Part shown: piece by piece, positions 7,156 to 15,010 of the stretch
Numbering within the stretch: position 1 is the stretch's first letter
Layout of the letters: the number at the start of each line of letters is the position of its first letter
NCBI GenBank assembly: GCA_038206985.1
Contig: JBBRAH010000005.1
Span: 1-64,000 of the forward strand
Source of the DNA: CAXMST01 sp038206985
GTDB taxonomy: Bacteria > Actinomycetota > Thermoleophilia > Solirubrobacterales > 70-9
Reading direction: 5' to 3'
DNA length: 64,000 bases
Made by a program: the position numbers and the translations under genes
The notes under the pieces: generated by a model
What the model saw: only the letters and a program-made list of their open reading frames with translations
Database searches by the model: none
Told to the model about the DNA's origin: nothing

Positions 7156-7629
7156 ATGACCACCAGGAAAACCACCTTTGCGACCGTCGCCGCGGTCGCG
7201 CTAATCGGACTCGGCGTACTCGCCGGCAGCAGCATCGGCGGCAGCAGCACTTCGCCCACCTCGGGTGGCTACATCGACGCGGGCAAGGTCGATCTCGAGC
7301 TCGCGCCGGGCGGTGGCGCCAAGGCCCAGGCCTCCGGCAAGAAGAAGGCGAAGGTCAGCAACCTGATCACGACCAACCTCGTCAACGTGCCGGCCAACAG
7401 CTCGCTGTTTGCGACCGTCAGCTGTGGCAAGTTCGGGATTCCCGTCTCCGGAGGCGGCGTGCTGCCGGCGAGCGCCGGCCTGAACTTCGACGTGATCTCG
7501 AAGTTCGACCCGAACACGTTCGTCCAGGAAGGCAAGGGCAAGTACAACATCGGCGTCCGCAACGAGTCCGACGGGCAGCAGTCGTTCTACGCGACCGTCA
7601 CCTGCATGAAGGGCGTAAAGGGCAACTAG
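7156..7629 (+). CDS. Secreted or membrane-anchored protein of unknown function
   Basis: A 157-residue protein with an N-terminal signal or anchor (basic MTTRK, then a hydrophobic run FATVAAVALIGLGVLAGSS). The mature part has a Lys-rich linker (GKKKAKVS) and two cysteines, in VSCGKFG and TVTCMKG, that could pair outside the cell. No catalytic motif is recognisable. AGGGAGA precedes the ATG. It is convergent with the mutase small subunit, with a shared terminator between them. The family is not recognised. Confidence 0.7.
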   Translation: MTTRKTTFATVAAVALIGLGVLAGSSIGGSSTSPTSGGYIDAGKVDLELAPGGGAKAQASGKKKAKVSNLITTNLVNVPANSSLFATVSCGKFGIPVSGGGVLPASAGLNFDVISKFDPNTFVQEGKGKYNIGVRNESDGQQSFYATVTCMKGVKGN

Positions 7630-7652
7630 GGCGCGATGATCGAGTGCGGGGG

Positions 7653-7678
7653 GCGCGTCCGGCAGGAGCCGGGCGCGC
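7653..7678. terminator. Bidirectional hairpin between convergent genes
   Basis: Arms GCGCGTCCGGC (7653-7663) and GCCGGGCGCGC (7668-7678) pair over 11 bp with one G.T, loop AGGA. It sits between two convergent genes and ends two bases before the mutase stop codon. Confidence 0.55.
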
Positions 7679-7679
7679 T

Positions 7680-8090
7680 TCAGGCGCTCTGGGCCGCTGC
7701 GACGGAGCTGCGCAGAAACTCGACGATGTCGTCGGTCGAGGAGCCCGGAGTGAAGACCTCGGCGATACCGAGCTTCTTGAGTTCGGGGATGTCGTCGGCG
7801 GGAATCGTGCCGCCGACCACGACCTTGACGTCGGGAGCGCCCTGTTCGCGCAGCATCTCGACGACCTTGGGCACGAGCGTCATGTGGGCGCCGGAGAGGA
7901 TCGAGAGACCCACCGCGTCGGCGTCCTCCTGGATCACGGTGGCCGCGATCTGGGCGGGCGTCTGATGCAAACCCGTGTAGATGACCTCCATGCCGGCGTC
8001 GCGCAGGGCACGGGCGATGATCTTGGCGCCGCGGTCGTGCCCGTCGAGGCCCGGCTTGGCGACGACGACTCTGATCTTCTGCTCGCTCAC
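7680..8090 (-). CDS. icmB: B12-binding small subunit of acyl-CoA mutase
   Basis: A 136-residue cobalamin-binding subunit. DGHDRG (residues 16-21) is the DxHxxG motif whose His ligates cobalt; LSIL and VVVGGTIP complete the B12 fold. The length equals the stand-alone small subunit of isobutyryl-CoA mutase rather than the fused methylmalonyl-CoA mutase chain (known for the families). The GTG at 8090 is the start: it gives the correct N-terminus, and TACGAT 7 nt upstream suggests leaderless transcription. It pairs with the large subunit at 8666-10354, although a VOC gene lies between them. A meaB chaperone gene is at 32830. Confidence 0.85.
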   Translation of the reverse strand: MSEQKIRVVVAKPGLDGHDRGAKIIARALRDAGMEVIYTGLHQTPAQIAATVIQEDADAVGLSILSGAHMTLVPKVVEMLREQGAPDVKVVVGGTIPADDIPELKKLGIAEVFTPGSSTDDIVEFLRSSVAAAQSA

Positions 8091-8253
8091 GCCGGGGATC
8101 GTACCCGCAATCCTCACTCTCCGCCCGGACCTCGGCCCGATCGGCTTCGCCGATCTCGACCGTGTGATCAGCGACCACGAGCGCCAACTCACGGGTGCGG
8201 AAATGCGCCGAAACCCGGGTACTCCTCGGAGCGGGCCTCGACAAATCGCCGAG

Positions 8254-8643
8254 TCAGCCCTCGGTGGGTGCGTAGCGGTGGTGCAGATCGAGCACGTTGC
8301 CGTCGGGGTCCTTGAAGATCGCCTGGTGGCAGACGCCGGAGTCGATCGTCTCCCCCATGAACTCGACGCCCTGGGCCTCGAGTTGCTCGCGGGCCGTGGC
8401 GACATCGTCGACCTGGAAGGCAACCGGCGCAACGTTCGGGCTGAACTCGATCCCGAAGGCGTCGGTCTGCATGATCGCGATCGTCACGTTCGCAGTCTCG
8501 AACTCGCCGGCGGGCATCTCTCCCCAGCGCTTGGATTGCTCGAGGCCGAGCACGTCCCGGTAGAAAGCGGCAGCGGCATCGAAGTCTTTCGTCGGAATGG
8601 TGACGAAGTCGGTGCCCCTCACCAGCGGTTTGGAATCGGTCAT
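8254..8643 (-). CDS. VOC-superfamily (glyoxalase-like) protein
   Basis: A 129-residue single VOC domain: RGTDFVTIPTKDFDAAAAFY at the start, then FQVDDVATAREQLEAQGVEF and IFKDPDGNVLDLHHRY at the end, giving the usual metal-site residues. Its place between the two mutase subunits makes methylmalonyl-CoA epimerase tempting, but the N-terminal sequence is closer to general glyoxalase/bleomycin-resistance proteins. The start at 8643 (MTDSK) has GGAG-like sequence nearby and lies 22 bp after the large-subunit stop, so it is probably co-transcribed. The substrate is unassigned. Confidence 0.8.
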   Translation of the reverse strand: MTDSKPLVRGTDFVTIPTKDFDAAAAFYRDVLGLEQSKRWGEMPAGEFETANVTIAIMQTDAFGIEFSPNVAPVAFQVDDVATAREQLEAQGVEFMGETIDSGVCHQAIFKDPDGNVLDLHHRYAPTEG

Positions 8644-8665
8644 CAGTGGTTCTCCTCGGTCGGGA

Positions 8666-10354
8666 TCAGTAGACGGGGGTCTCGGTGTAGGTGCCGAACT
8701 CCTCCTGCATCTTTGCGACCATCTCGCCGACGCTGACCCGCGCGCGGGCACACTCGAGGATCGGGCCCATCAGGTTGGCCGTGGGGTCCGCGGCGGCGGC
8801 CTTCAGGTCGGCGAGCGTCGCCTCGACGCGGCCGTCATCGCGGCGGCGCTTGGTCTCCTCCAGGCGACGCAGTTGCTTGCGCTCCATCTCGGGGTCGATC
8901 TTCAGCGTGGGGATCTGCTCGCCCTCATCGCTGACGTAGCGATTGACGCCGACCATCACCTTCTCGCCACGCTGCAGCGCGGCCTGGAATTCGAAGGCGG
9001 CATCGGAGATCTCGCGCTGTGGGAAGTTCTCCTCGATCGCCGGCACCATGCCGCCGAGCTCGTCGATGCGCCGGAAGTAGTCGTAGGCGGCGGCCTCCAT
9101 CTCGTCGGTCAGCTTCTCCACGAAATAGGAGCCACCGAGCGGGTCCACCGTGTTGGTTACCCCGGTCTCGTGTGCGATCACCTGCTGGGTGCGGAGGGCG
9201 ATCTGCACGGCCTCCTCGGTGGGTAGGGCCAGCGCCTCGTCATAGGAGTTGGTGTGCAGTGACTGGGTGCCGCCGAGAACTCCCGCCATCGCCTCGATCG
9301 CGGTGCGGACGATGTTGACCAGCGGCTGCTGAGCGGTGAGGCTGACGCCGGCCGTCTGGGTGTGGAAGCGCATCCGCCAGGACTCCGGCTTCTTGGCGCC
9401 GAACGTCTCGCGCAGCTCGCGCGCCCAGATGCGGCGCGCCGCCCGGTACTTGGCGATCTCCTCGAAGAAGTCGATGTGGGCGTTGAAGAAGAAGCTCAGC
9501 CGGGGCGCGAAGGCATCGACGTCGAGGCCGCGCGCAACCGCATCCTCGACGTAGGTGAGGCCGTTCTTGAGGGTGAAGGCGAGTTCCTGCTGGGCCGTCG
9601 ATCCGGCCTCCCGGATGTGGTAGCCGGAGATCGAGATCGGATGCCAGCGCGGCATCTCGGCGGTCGAGTACTCGACCATGTCGGTGACGAGCCGCATCGC
9701 GGGGCGAATCGGGAAGACCCACTCCTTCTGGGCGATGTACTCCTTGAGGATGTCCGTCTGGATCGTACCGCCGAGTTTGTCCGGCGAGATACCCTGCTCC
9801 TCGGCGTTGACGACGTAGAAGGCCAGCAGGATCGCGGCCGGCCCGTTGATCGTCATCGAGGTGGTCACCTGATCGACCGGGATCTGGTCGAAGAGCGTCT
9901 CCATGTCATCGACGGTGTCGAGTGCGACACCCTCCACCCCGACCTCGCCCAGCGAGCGCTCGCTGTCGGAGTCGAGGCCCATCAGCGTTGGCATGTCGAA
10001 GGCGGTCGAGAGGCCCGTCTGTCCGTGCTCGAGCTGGTAGCGGAAGCGCTCGTTGGTCTCGTCCACGGTGCCGAAGCCCGCGAACTGGCGCATCGTCCAC
10101 AGCCGACCGCGATGCATCGACGGGTAGACGCCGCGGGTGAACGGGTACGAGCCCGGGTAGCCTTCGTCCCGCTCCCGATCATGACCGGTGACCTCGAGGT
10201 CGTCGGCCGTGTAGATCGGCTTGATCGGATGACCGGAAAGAGTCTCGAACGGGACCGACCGCTCGCTCTCGTAGGGGTAATCCTCCGCGAGCCACCGATC
10301 CGTGGCGCTGGCTGCCTCGGTGGGGGTGCTCTCGGCGCCTTCGGCCTCGCTCAT
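8666..10354 (-). CDS. icmA: B12-dependent acyl-CoA mutase large subunit, isobutyryl-CoA type
   Basis: A 562-residue TIM-barrel subunit of the methylmalonyl-CoA mutase superfamily, ending where the B12 domain would begin in fused enzymes. Conserved blocks YPFTRGVYPSM, LSTAFDMPTLMGLDSD, TSMTINGPAA and DPLGGSYFVE are present. Substrate-specifying positions read Phe91 (RQFAGFG) and Gln209 (YIAQKEW). In characterised enzymes Tyr/Arg marks methylmalonyl-CoA mutase, Phe/Gln isobutyryl-CoA mutase and Ile/Gln 2-hydroxyisobutyryl-CoA mutase, so the isobutyryl/n-butyryl-CoA interconversion is the best prediction. The small subunit is at 7680-8090. Confidence 0.85.
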   Translation of the reverse strand: MSEAEGAESTPTEAASATDRWLAEDYPYESERSVPFETLSGHPIKPIYTADDLEVTGHDRERDEGYPGSYPFTRGVYPSMHRGRLWTMRQFAGFGTVDETNERFRYQLEHGQTGLSTAFDMPTLMGLDSDSERSLGEVGVEGVALDTVDDMETLFDQIPVDQVTTSMTINGPAAILLAFYVVNAEEQGISPDKLGGTIQTDILKEYIAQKEWVFPIRPAMRLVTDMVEYSTAEMPRWHPISISGYHIREAGSTAQQELAFTLKNGLTYVEDAVARGLDVDAFAPRLSFFFNAHIDFFEEIAKYRAARRIWARELRETFGAKKPESWRMRFHTQTAGVSLTAQQPLVNIVRTAIEAMAGVLGGTQSLHTNSYDEALALPTEEAVQIALRTQQVIAHETGVTNTVDPLGGSYFVEKLTDEMEAAAYDYFRRIDELGGMVPAIEENFPQREISDAAFEFQAALQRGEKVMVGVNRYVSDEGEQIPTLKIDPEMERKQLRRLEETKRRRDDGRVEATLADLKAAAADPTANLMGPILECARARVSVGEMVAKMQEEFGTYTETPVY

Positions 10355-10460
10355 CTCAAAACCTCTCGTAGCTAAGGATCCCGGCGCGGTTCAAACGCGC
10401 CTGGGGCAAGTAAGTGGGACCAAGGATATGCGGGAGCAGCGTCACTTACGCTGAGTGCGG

Positions 10461-11870
10461 TCAGATCGGCGGCCGCTGCTCGGGCCAGCCGAGCTCGGCC
10501 TCGAGCTGCGAGCCGAGCGCGAGCAACAGGTCCTCCCGGTTCGGCGGCACGACTAGCTGCACGGAAAGCGGACGCCCGTCGGGGCTGTATCCCGCGGGCA
10601 CGGCTGCGGCGGGCTGCCCCAGGTAGTTCCAGGGGATCGTGAAGGGATAGACCCTGCTCATCCCGATCAGAGTTCGCATTGCGCCCGCGCCGGCCCACCT
10701 GCCGATCTCGACCGCCGGAGCGCCGACGGTCGGGGTCATCAGGACGTCGCAGTGCTCAAAGATCTCGTTCACGCGGGCGGCGTGCTTTTCCTCCTGCGCC
10801 TGCGACCGCCTGAGCACGGCATCGGGGAGCAACTTTCCGAGCCGCGCGAAGCCGCGGGTCCGCGTCTCGAGGCGCTCCGGATGCGGAACCCGATCGAAGT
10901 CGGCCTCGATGCCCTTCAGGTAGACGTTGGCGGCGTCGGAGCCGATCAGGCCCCAATCGGGATCGCGGTGCTCGACCGTGTGGCCGAGAGTTGACAGCAC
11001 GCCGGCGATTCGCTCGACGGCTTCGACCACCTGCGGTTCGATCACCGGCGGGGCGAGGGCGCGAGGTGCGGAGGTACTCCAGGCAACCCGCAGCCTGCCC
11101 GGCTCCTGCCGTGCGGCCTCCCGGTAGCTGCCCGACGGGGGCGGCGGAGTGTGGGCATCGCCGGGCTCAGGCCCCGCTGCGAGATCGAGCCAGAGGGCGG
11201 TATCGGCGACCCGGCGCGCTACGCAGCCGGTGACGCTCAGGCCCAGCCAGTGCTCGCTCTCGGGCGCAAGGCTGATCCGGCCGCGCTGGGGCTTGAGCCC
11301 GAAGAGCCCGCAGTTGGCCGCGGGGATCCGGATCGAGCCGGCGCCGTCGGAGGCCGATGCGGCGCCCACGAGACCTGCCGCGACCGCTGCGCCGGAGCCA
11401 CCGCTCGAGCCGCCGGTCGTATGATCGGTGCTCCACGGGTTGCGCGTCTCACCCCAGGCCTCGGTCTCTGTGAAGCCGACGATCGCGAGTTCAGGCAGGG
11501 TGGTCTTGCCCAACAGGATCGCCCCGGCCGCCTTGAGCCTGGCCCAATGGGCGGCATCGGCAGGCGCCTCCCCCTCGTAGGCAACGGTCCCGTGCTGGGC
11601 CGTCAGCCCCTCGACGTCGATCTCGTCCTTGAGCGCAACGGGGACCCCGAGCAGCGGCCCCTCGTCGCCGGCGGCGAGGCGTTCGTCGGCCGCGTGGGCA
11701 GCCGCGCGGGCCTGCTCGGCGAAGATGTCCGTGAACGCATTCAGGCGGGGATTGAGTCGCTCGATCCGCTCCAGACATGTATCGACCAGCTCGACCGACG
11801 AGATCTCCCCCGCCCGCAGCAGCTCAGACTGGCGTGCAATGCCGGCGAACGCGAGCTCCTCGGAATCCAT
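10461..11870 (-). CDS. Amidase signature family hydrolase
   Basis: A 469-residue amidase. The Ser-cisSer-Lys triad is visible: Lys81 in ALKDEIDV, cis-Ser155 in TTGGSSGG, and nucleophile Ser179 in GAGSIRIPAAN; the 24-residue spacing between the serines is as in known amidases. It hydrolyses a C-N amide bond; the substrate is unknown. It is not GatA by context, because no gatC/gatB adjoin. TAGGAT lies 6 nt before the ATG with no Shine-Dalgarno, so the mRNA is probably leaderless. Its 3' end abuts the mutase operon but runs in the same direction. Confidence 0.85.
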   Translation of the reverse strand: MDSEELAFAGIARQSELLRAGEISSVELVDTCLERIERLNPRLNAFTDIFAEQARAAAHAADERLAAGDEGPLLGVPVALKDEIDVEGLTAQHGTVAYEGEAPADAAHWARLKAAGAILLGKTTLPELAIVGFTETEAWGETRNPWSTDHTTGGSSGGSGAAVAAGLVGAASASDGAGSIRIPAANCGLFGLKPQRGRISLAPESEHWLGLSVTGCVARRVADTALWLDLAAGPEPGDAHTPPPPSGSYREAARQEPGRLRVAWSTSAPRALAPPVIEPQVVEAVERIAGVLSTLGHTVEHRDPDWGLIGSDAANVYLKGIEADFDRVPHPERLETRTRGFARLGKLLPDAVLRRSQAQEEKHAARVNEIFEHCDVLMTPTVGAPAVEIGRWAGAGAMRTLIGMSRVYPFTIPWNYLGQPAAAVPAGYSPDGRPLSVQLVVPPNREDLLLALGSQLEAELGWPEQRPPI

Positions 11871-11922
11871 GCACTGATCCTATGGCCATATGGAGTCGGT
11901 GGCGCTAGCGAGGCGGGCGCGC

Positions 11923-12714
11923 TCAACCGCGTCGCCGCCGGGATGCAACGGTCCGCCGGGGTGCGCGCCGTGCGGCCAGCCAGGTCCCGCTGCCACCGAT
12001 TGCGCCTGCAGCAAGCACGGTACCCGCGACGGCGAGGCGCCTGCCGAGCTTCTCGAAGCGCATCACCCGCCAGCCGCGCTCCCTGGCGATCCGCGCAAGC
12101 TCAGCGTCCGGATTCACCGCGACAGGTTTGCCGACCAGCTCGAGCATCGGCAGGTCGGAGACCGAGTCGGAGTAGGCCCAGGACGCGTCGAGGTCGATGT
12201 CGTGGTCGGTGGCGAAGCGGCGCATCGGCGCGATCTTGCCGGGCCCGTAGTTGAGTCCGCCGTCGAGCTTGCCGGTGTAGTTGCCCCCCACGTCGACCTC
12301 GTAACGCGTCCCGATTCCACCATCCATGTCGAGCACGCCGGCCAGCAGACTGACGATCCCGTCGCCGGCGGCGCTGACGATGAAGGTCGGGCGCCCGGCG
12401 TCCTGGTGGTCACGGACCTCATCGATCATCTGCGGATAGATGCGCGGCAGGATGCCGGCGAGAAGGTCCGGGACCATGCGCTTGAGGGTCTTTTCGGAGA
12501 CGCCCCCGAGTAACTCCTCGGCCTGGCGCATGAGTTCGTCCGTGTCGGCATCCGTCGAGCCCTTGAGGCGAAAACGAAGGTGGTCCACTGCCCAGCCCGC
12601 CATCTGGCGGCGGGAGACCATCCCCGAGCGATATGCCGCGCGGCCAAAGTGCATGCCGGAGGAGCCGGCCATCAGGGTCCGGTCGAGATCGAAGAAGGCG
12701 GCGGCGCGGCTCAC
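11923..12714 (-). CDS. HAD-superfamily IB phosphatase
   Basis: A 263-residue HAD hydrolase. Motif I FFDLDRTLM contains the nucleophile Asp at residue 9 and the general acid Asp11; motif II is FIVSAA; motif III/IV GKIAPM and SDSVSDLPML. The arrangement matches the HAD-IB/SerB-like group, several members of which act on phospholipid or phosphoserine substrates (known); the substrate here is open. The C-terminus carries a hydrophobic stretch (LAVAGTVLAAGAIGG) and a basic tail, suggesting membrane association. The start is GTG at 12714, the only start that keeps motif I; TAGGCT 7 nt upstream suggests a leaderless transcript. Confidence 0.8.
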   Translation of the reverse strand: MSRAAAFFDLDRTLMAGSSGMHFGRAAYRSGMVSRRQMAGWAVDHLRFRLKGSTDADTDELMRQAEELLGGVSEKTLKRMVPDLLAGILPRIYPQMIDEVRDHQDAGRPTFIVSAAGDGIVSLLAGVLDMDGGIGTRYEVDVGGNYTGKLDGGLNYGPGKIAPMRRFATDHDIDLDASWAYSDSVSDLPMLELVGKPVAVNPDAELARIARERGWRVMRFEKLGRRLAVAGTVLAAGAIGGSGTWLAARRAPRRTVASRRRRG

Positions 12715-12750
12715 ACCTCCAAGCCTACGGGCCCGGATTACTGTTACCGC

Positions 12751-13470
12751 ATGAAGAGGGCCCGGCTCGTCGTATCGGAAGCAGCCCGGCTGGGGCAGGG
12801 CCGGGTCGCGTTCATGCTTCGTCTGGGGCTCGTGATCTTCGCTCCCCTCGGCCTGTTCGGTCTGCTGGACGAGACACTCAGCAGAGCCGACGTGGACGGC
12901 AGCGGGCTCGTCCTCGTCCCGGTCGTGGCGGCGGCCCTGACGGTCACCGTCACCGCCCTGCTGGGCAACCTGCTCTACGCGGGCGCCCTCGCCGCCGCCG
13001 TGGTCGAGAAGGAGCCCGGGGCGGAGCCGTCGATACTCGCGATCGCCCGTGAGGCACCCTGGCGGACCCTGATCGCGATCGACCTGCTCTTCGTCACAGG
13101 CCTGGCACTGGGTCTCGTCCTGCTGCTGGTACCAGGCCTGATCTTCCTGGCTCGCTACGCGCTCGCCCCGGCGCTCGCCGACGTGGAGCGCAGCGGCATC
13201 CGGGTCTCCTTCAAGCGCAGCGCCGCGATAACCCGCGGTAGCCGGCGCCTGGTCCTCGTTCTGATCCTGGCCGCGGTCTTGCTCGGAGAAGCCGTGCAGT
13301 CCCTGCTCCTGGCCGCCGCGAGCGCAACCGTCGGCGCGGGTGTCGTCACCGACTGGGCCACCCAGGCGGCCGCGCAGATGATCGCCTCCCCGCTCTTCGC
13401 GCTGATCTCGATCGCGCTGGTGCTGAGGCTGCGGGACGAGGCCCAGGGTGGGGCCGTTGGGGCCACTTGA
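12751..13470 (+). CDS. Polytopic membrane protein of unknown function
   Basis: A 239-residue integral membrane protein with about five or six hydrophobic segments (for example around residues 22-40, 56-85, 111-135, 166-190 and 210-235). The general pattern and the FLARYALAPALADVE segment resemble the GDPD-associated membrane domain/DUF975-type proteins, but no catalytic residues are evident. It is divergent from the HAD phosphatase, and TACTGT 6 nt before the ATG implies a leaderless transcript. The function is unknown. Confidence 0.75.
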   Translation: MKRARLVVSEAARLGQGRVAFMLRLGLVIFAPLGLFGLLDETLSRADVDGSGLVLVPVVAAALTVTVTALLGNLLYAGALAAAVVEKEPGAEPSILAIAREAPWRTLIAIDLLFVTGLALGLVLLLVPGLIFLARYALAPALADVERSGIRVSFKRSAAITRGSRRLVLVLILAAVLLGEAVQSLLLAAASATVGAGVVTDWATQAAAQMIASPLFALISIALVLRLRDEAQGGAVGAT

Positions 13471-13700
13471 AGGTTTCGTCTCAGAGTCGTTCCAAACCTC
13501 TGCAGTTTCGCGTAAGGCTGGGAAGCCAAAAATCCAGCATTCGGCGAGCGAGGACCACGAAACCGACTTTTCAGTCCCAGGGGGACGCACAACACGGTCT
13601 CGTGCGATTGAGCGGCCAAAGGCGCCCAGGGGACCACTGGGACGGCCGGCACCACCGCCCCTTCTCATTGCCGCACTGCAAACCGTCCCACCCCGAGGCC
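13471..13700. other. Intergenic region between convergent genes
   Basis: About 230 bases between the membrane-protein stop and the thiolase terminator. CCCAG/CTGGG around 13627-13643 forms a short hairpin. I see no gene, no tRNA and no copy of the window's structured repeat here, although GGCTGGGA occurs once at about 13518. Confidence 0.4.
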
Positions 13701-13729
13701 GAACCCTCGCGTCCCGAGGGGCGCGGTTC
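13701..13729 (-). terminator. Hairpin overlapping the thiolase stop codon
   Basis: GAACC (13701-13705)/GGTTC (13725-13729) enclose GCGTCCC (13709-13715)/GGGGCGC (13718-13724), loop GA. The stem covers the thiolase TGA stop at 13728-13730. There is no clear T-tract on either side. Confidence 0.5.
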
Positions 13730-14903
13730 AGACCTCGATCAGGATCGCGTCGCCCTGGCCACCACCACTGCAGATCGCGGCGCAGCCGAGGCCGCCGCCA
13801 CGGCGCTGGAGCTCGTGGACGAGCGCGCCGATGATCCGGCCGCCCGAGGCGCCGATCGGATGACCGAGCGCGATCGCCCCACCGTTGACGTTGACCTTTT
13901 CCTCGTCGATGCCGAGCATCCGGATCGAGTTCAGAGCGACCGACGCAAAGGCCTCGTTGATCTCCCAGAGATCGACGTCCGCTGCGCTCTTGCCGAGCTT
14001 GGCGAGCGCAACCTCGGCCGCCTTCGCGGGCGTACGGGCCAGGTAGGCGTAGTCGTCACCGATCATCCCGTAGCCGACGATGCGGGCGAGCGGTGTCTTG
14101 CCGTTTGCCTGCGCCCATTCGCTGGAGGCGACGACAACCGCCGAGGCGCCGTCGTTGACGCCCGGCGAGTTACCCGCCGTGTGAGTTGCATCGGGTCCGC
14201 CGATCCCCCGTAGTCCGGCGAGCGACTCCTGCGTAGTGTCCGGCCGGATCGCCTCGTCCGCAGCGACCACCGTCTCTGACTTGCGCTGTTTGACCGGCAC
14301 ATCGACAATCTCGTCGCCGAAGAAGCCTTCCTCCGTCGCCTTGGCAGCGAGCTGGTGCGAGCGGGCCGCGAAGCGGTCGAGATCGGGGCGAGTGATCTCG
14401 AGCTCGTTGCCAACCTCGCTGGCCTCGTTGATCATCTGCTTGCCGGTAAACGGGTTGGTGAGGCCGTCGTGGGTCATCGCATCGATGGCGCTGACGTCCC
14501 CCATGCGGAAGCCGAAGCGGGCGCCCGGCAGCAGATAGGGAGCGTTCGACATTGACTCCATGCCGCCGCCGACACCGATGCTCGTGTCGCCGGCCCGGAT
14601 CGCCTGGTCGAGCAACCCGACCGAGCGCATGCCGGATGCGCAGACCTTGTTGATCGTCTCCGATGGCACTTCCTTCGGGATCTCGGCCTTGATCTGGGCC
14701 TGGCGGGAGGGGATCTGCCCCTGACCGGCCTGCAGGACCTGGCCGTAGACGACCTGCTCGACCTGCTCGGGATCGACGCCGGAGCGCTTCAGGGCACCGG
14801 CGATTGCGCGGCCACCGAGCTCGGTTGCGTCGAGCGGCGCGAGGGCGCCGCCCATCTTGCCGAAGGCGGTGCGGGCGGTGGACAGAATCACGGAATCAGA
14901 CAT
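13728..14903 (-). CDS. Acetyl-CoA C-acyltransferase (thiolase)
   Basis: A 391-residue thiolase of the degradative/acetoacetyl-CoA type. The acyl-accepting Cys88 is in INKVCASGM, the catalytic His is in GHPIGASGG, and the second Cys lies in AAICSGGGQGDA; NEAFAS is also present. It cleaves 3-ketoacyl-CoA or condenses acetyl-CoA. The start at 14903 (MSDSVILSTARTAFG) gives the family N-terminus, with AGGAGG upstream. With the acyl-CoA dehydrogenase at 16502 and the etf genes it fits beta-oxidation or short-chain acyl-CoA metabolism. atoB- and fadA-like roles cannot be separated from sequence alone. Confidence 0.9.
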   Translation of the reverse strand: MSDSVILSTARTAFGKMGGALAPLDATELGGRAIAGALKRSGVDPEQVEQVVYGQVLQAGQGQIPSRQAQIKAEIPKEVPSETINKVCASGMRSVGLLDQAIRAGDTSIGVGGGMESMSNAPYLLPGARFGFRMGDVSAIDAMTHDGLTNPFTGKQMINEASEVGNELEITRPDLDRFAARSHQLAAKATEEGFFGDEIVDVPVKQRKSETVVAADEAIRPDTTQESLAGLRGIGGPDATHTAGNSPGVNDGASAVVVASSEWAQANGKTPLARIVGYGMIGDDYAYLARTPAKAAEVALAKLGKSAADVDLWEINEAFASVALNSIRMLGIDEEKVNVNGGAIALGHPIGASGGRIIGALVHELQRRGGGLGCAAICSGGGQGDAILIEV

Positions 14904-15010
14904 CGGAGATGTTCCTCCTGAGGGGGTGCGGTCAGACGAGAGATCCGGAACGCTACTAGGGCTGGGAGCGCGGCCGGGTGCGGATCGGCGCAACCTATAC
15001 TGCCGCCCCC

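Noticed and set aside
14950..14975. GGCTGGGAGCGCGG, matching the outer arm of the structured element
   Set aside because: Neither AGGAAGAGG nor CCGATGAC follows, and it lies in the pepA upstream region; treated as chance or a relic.
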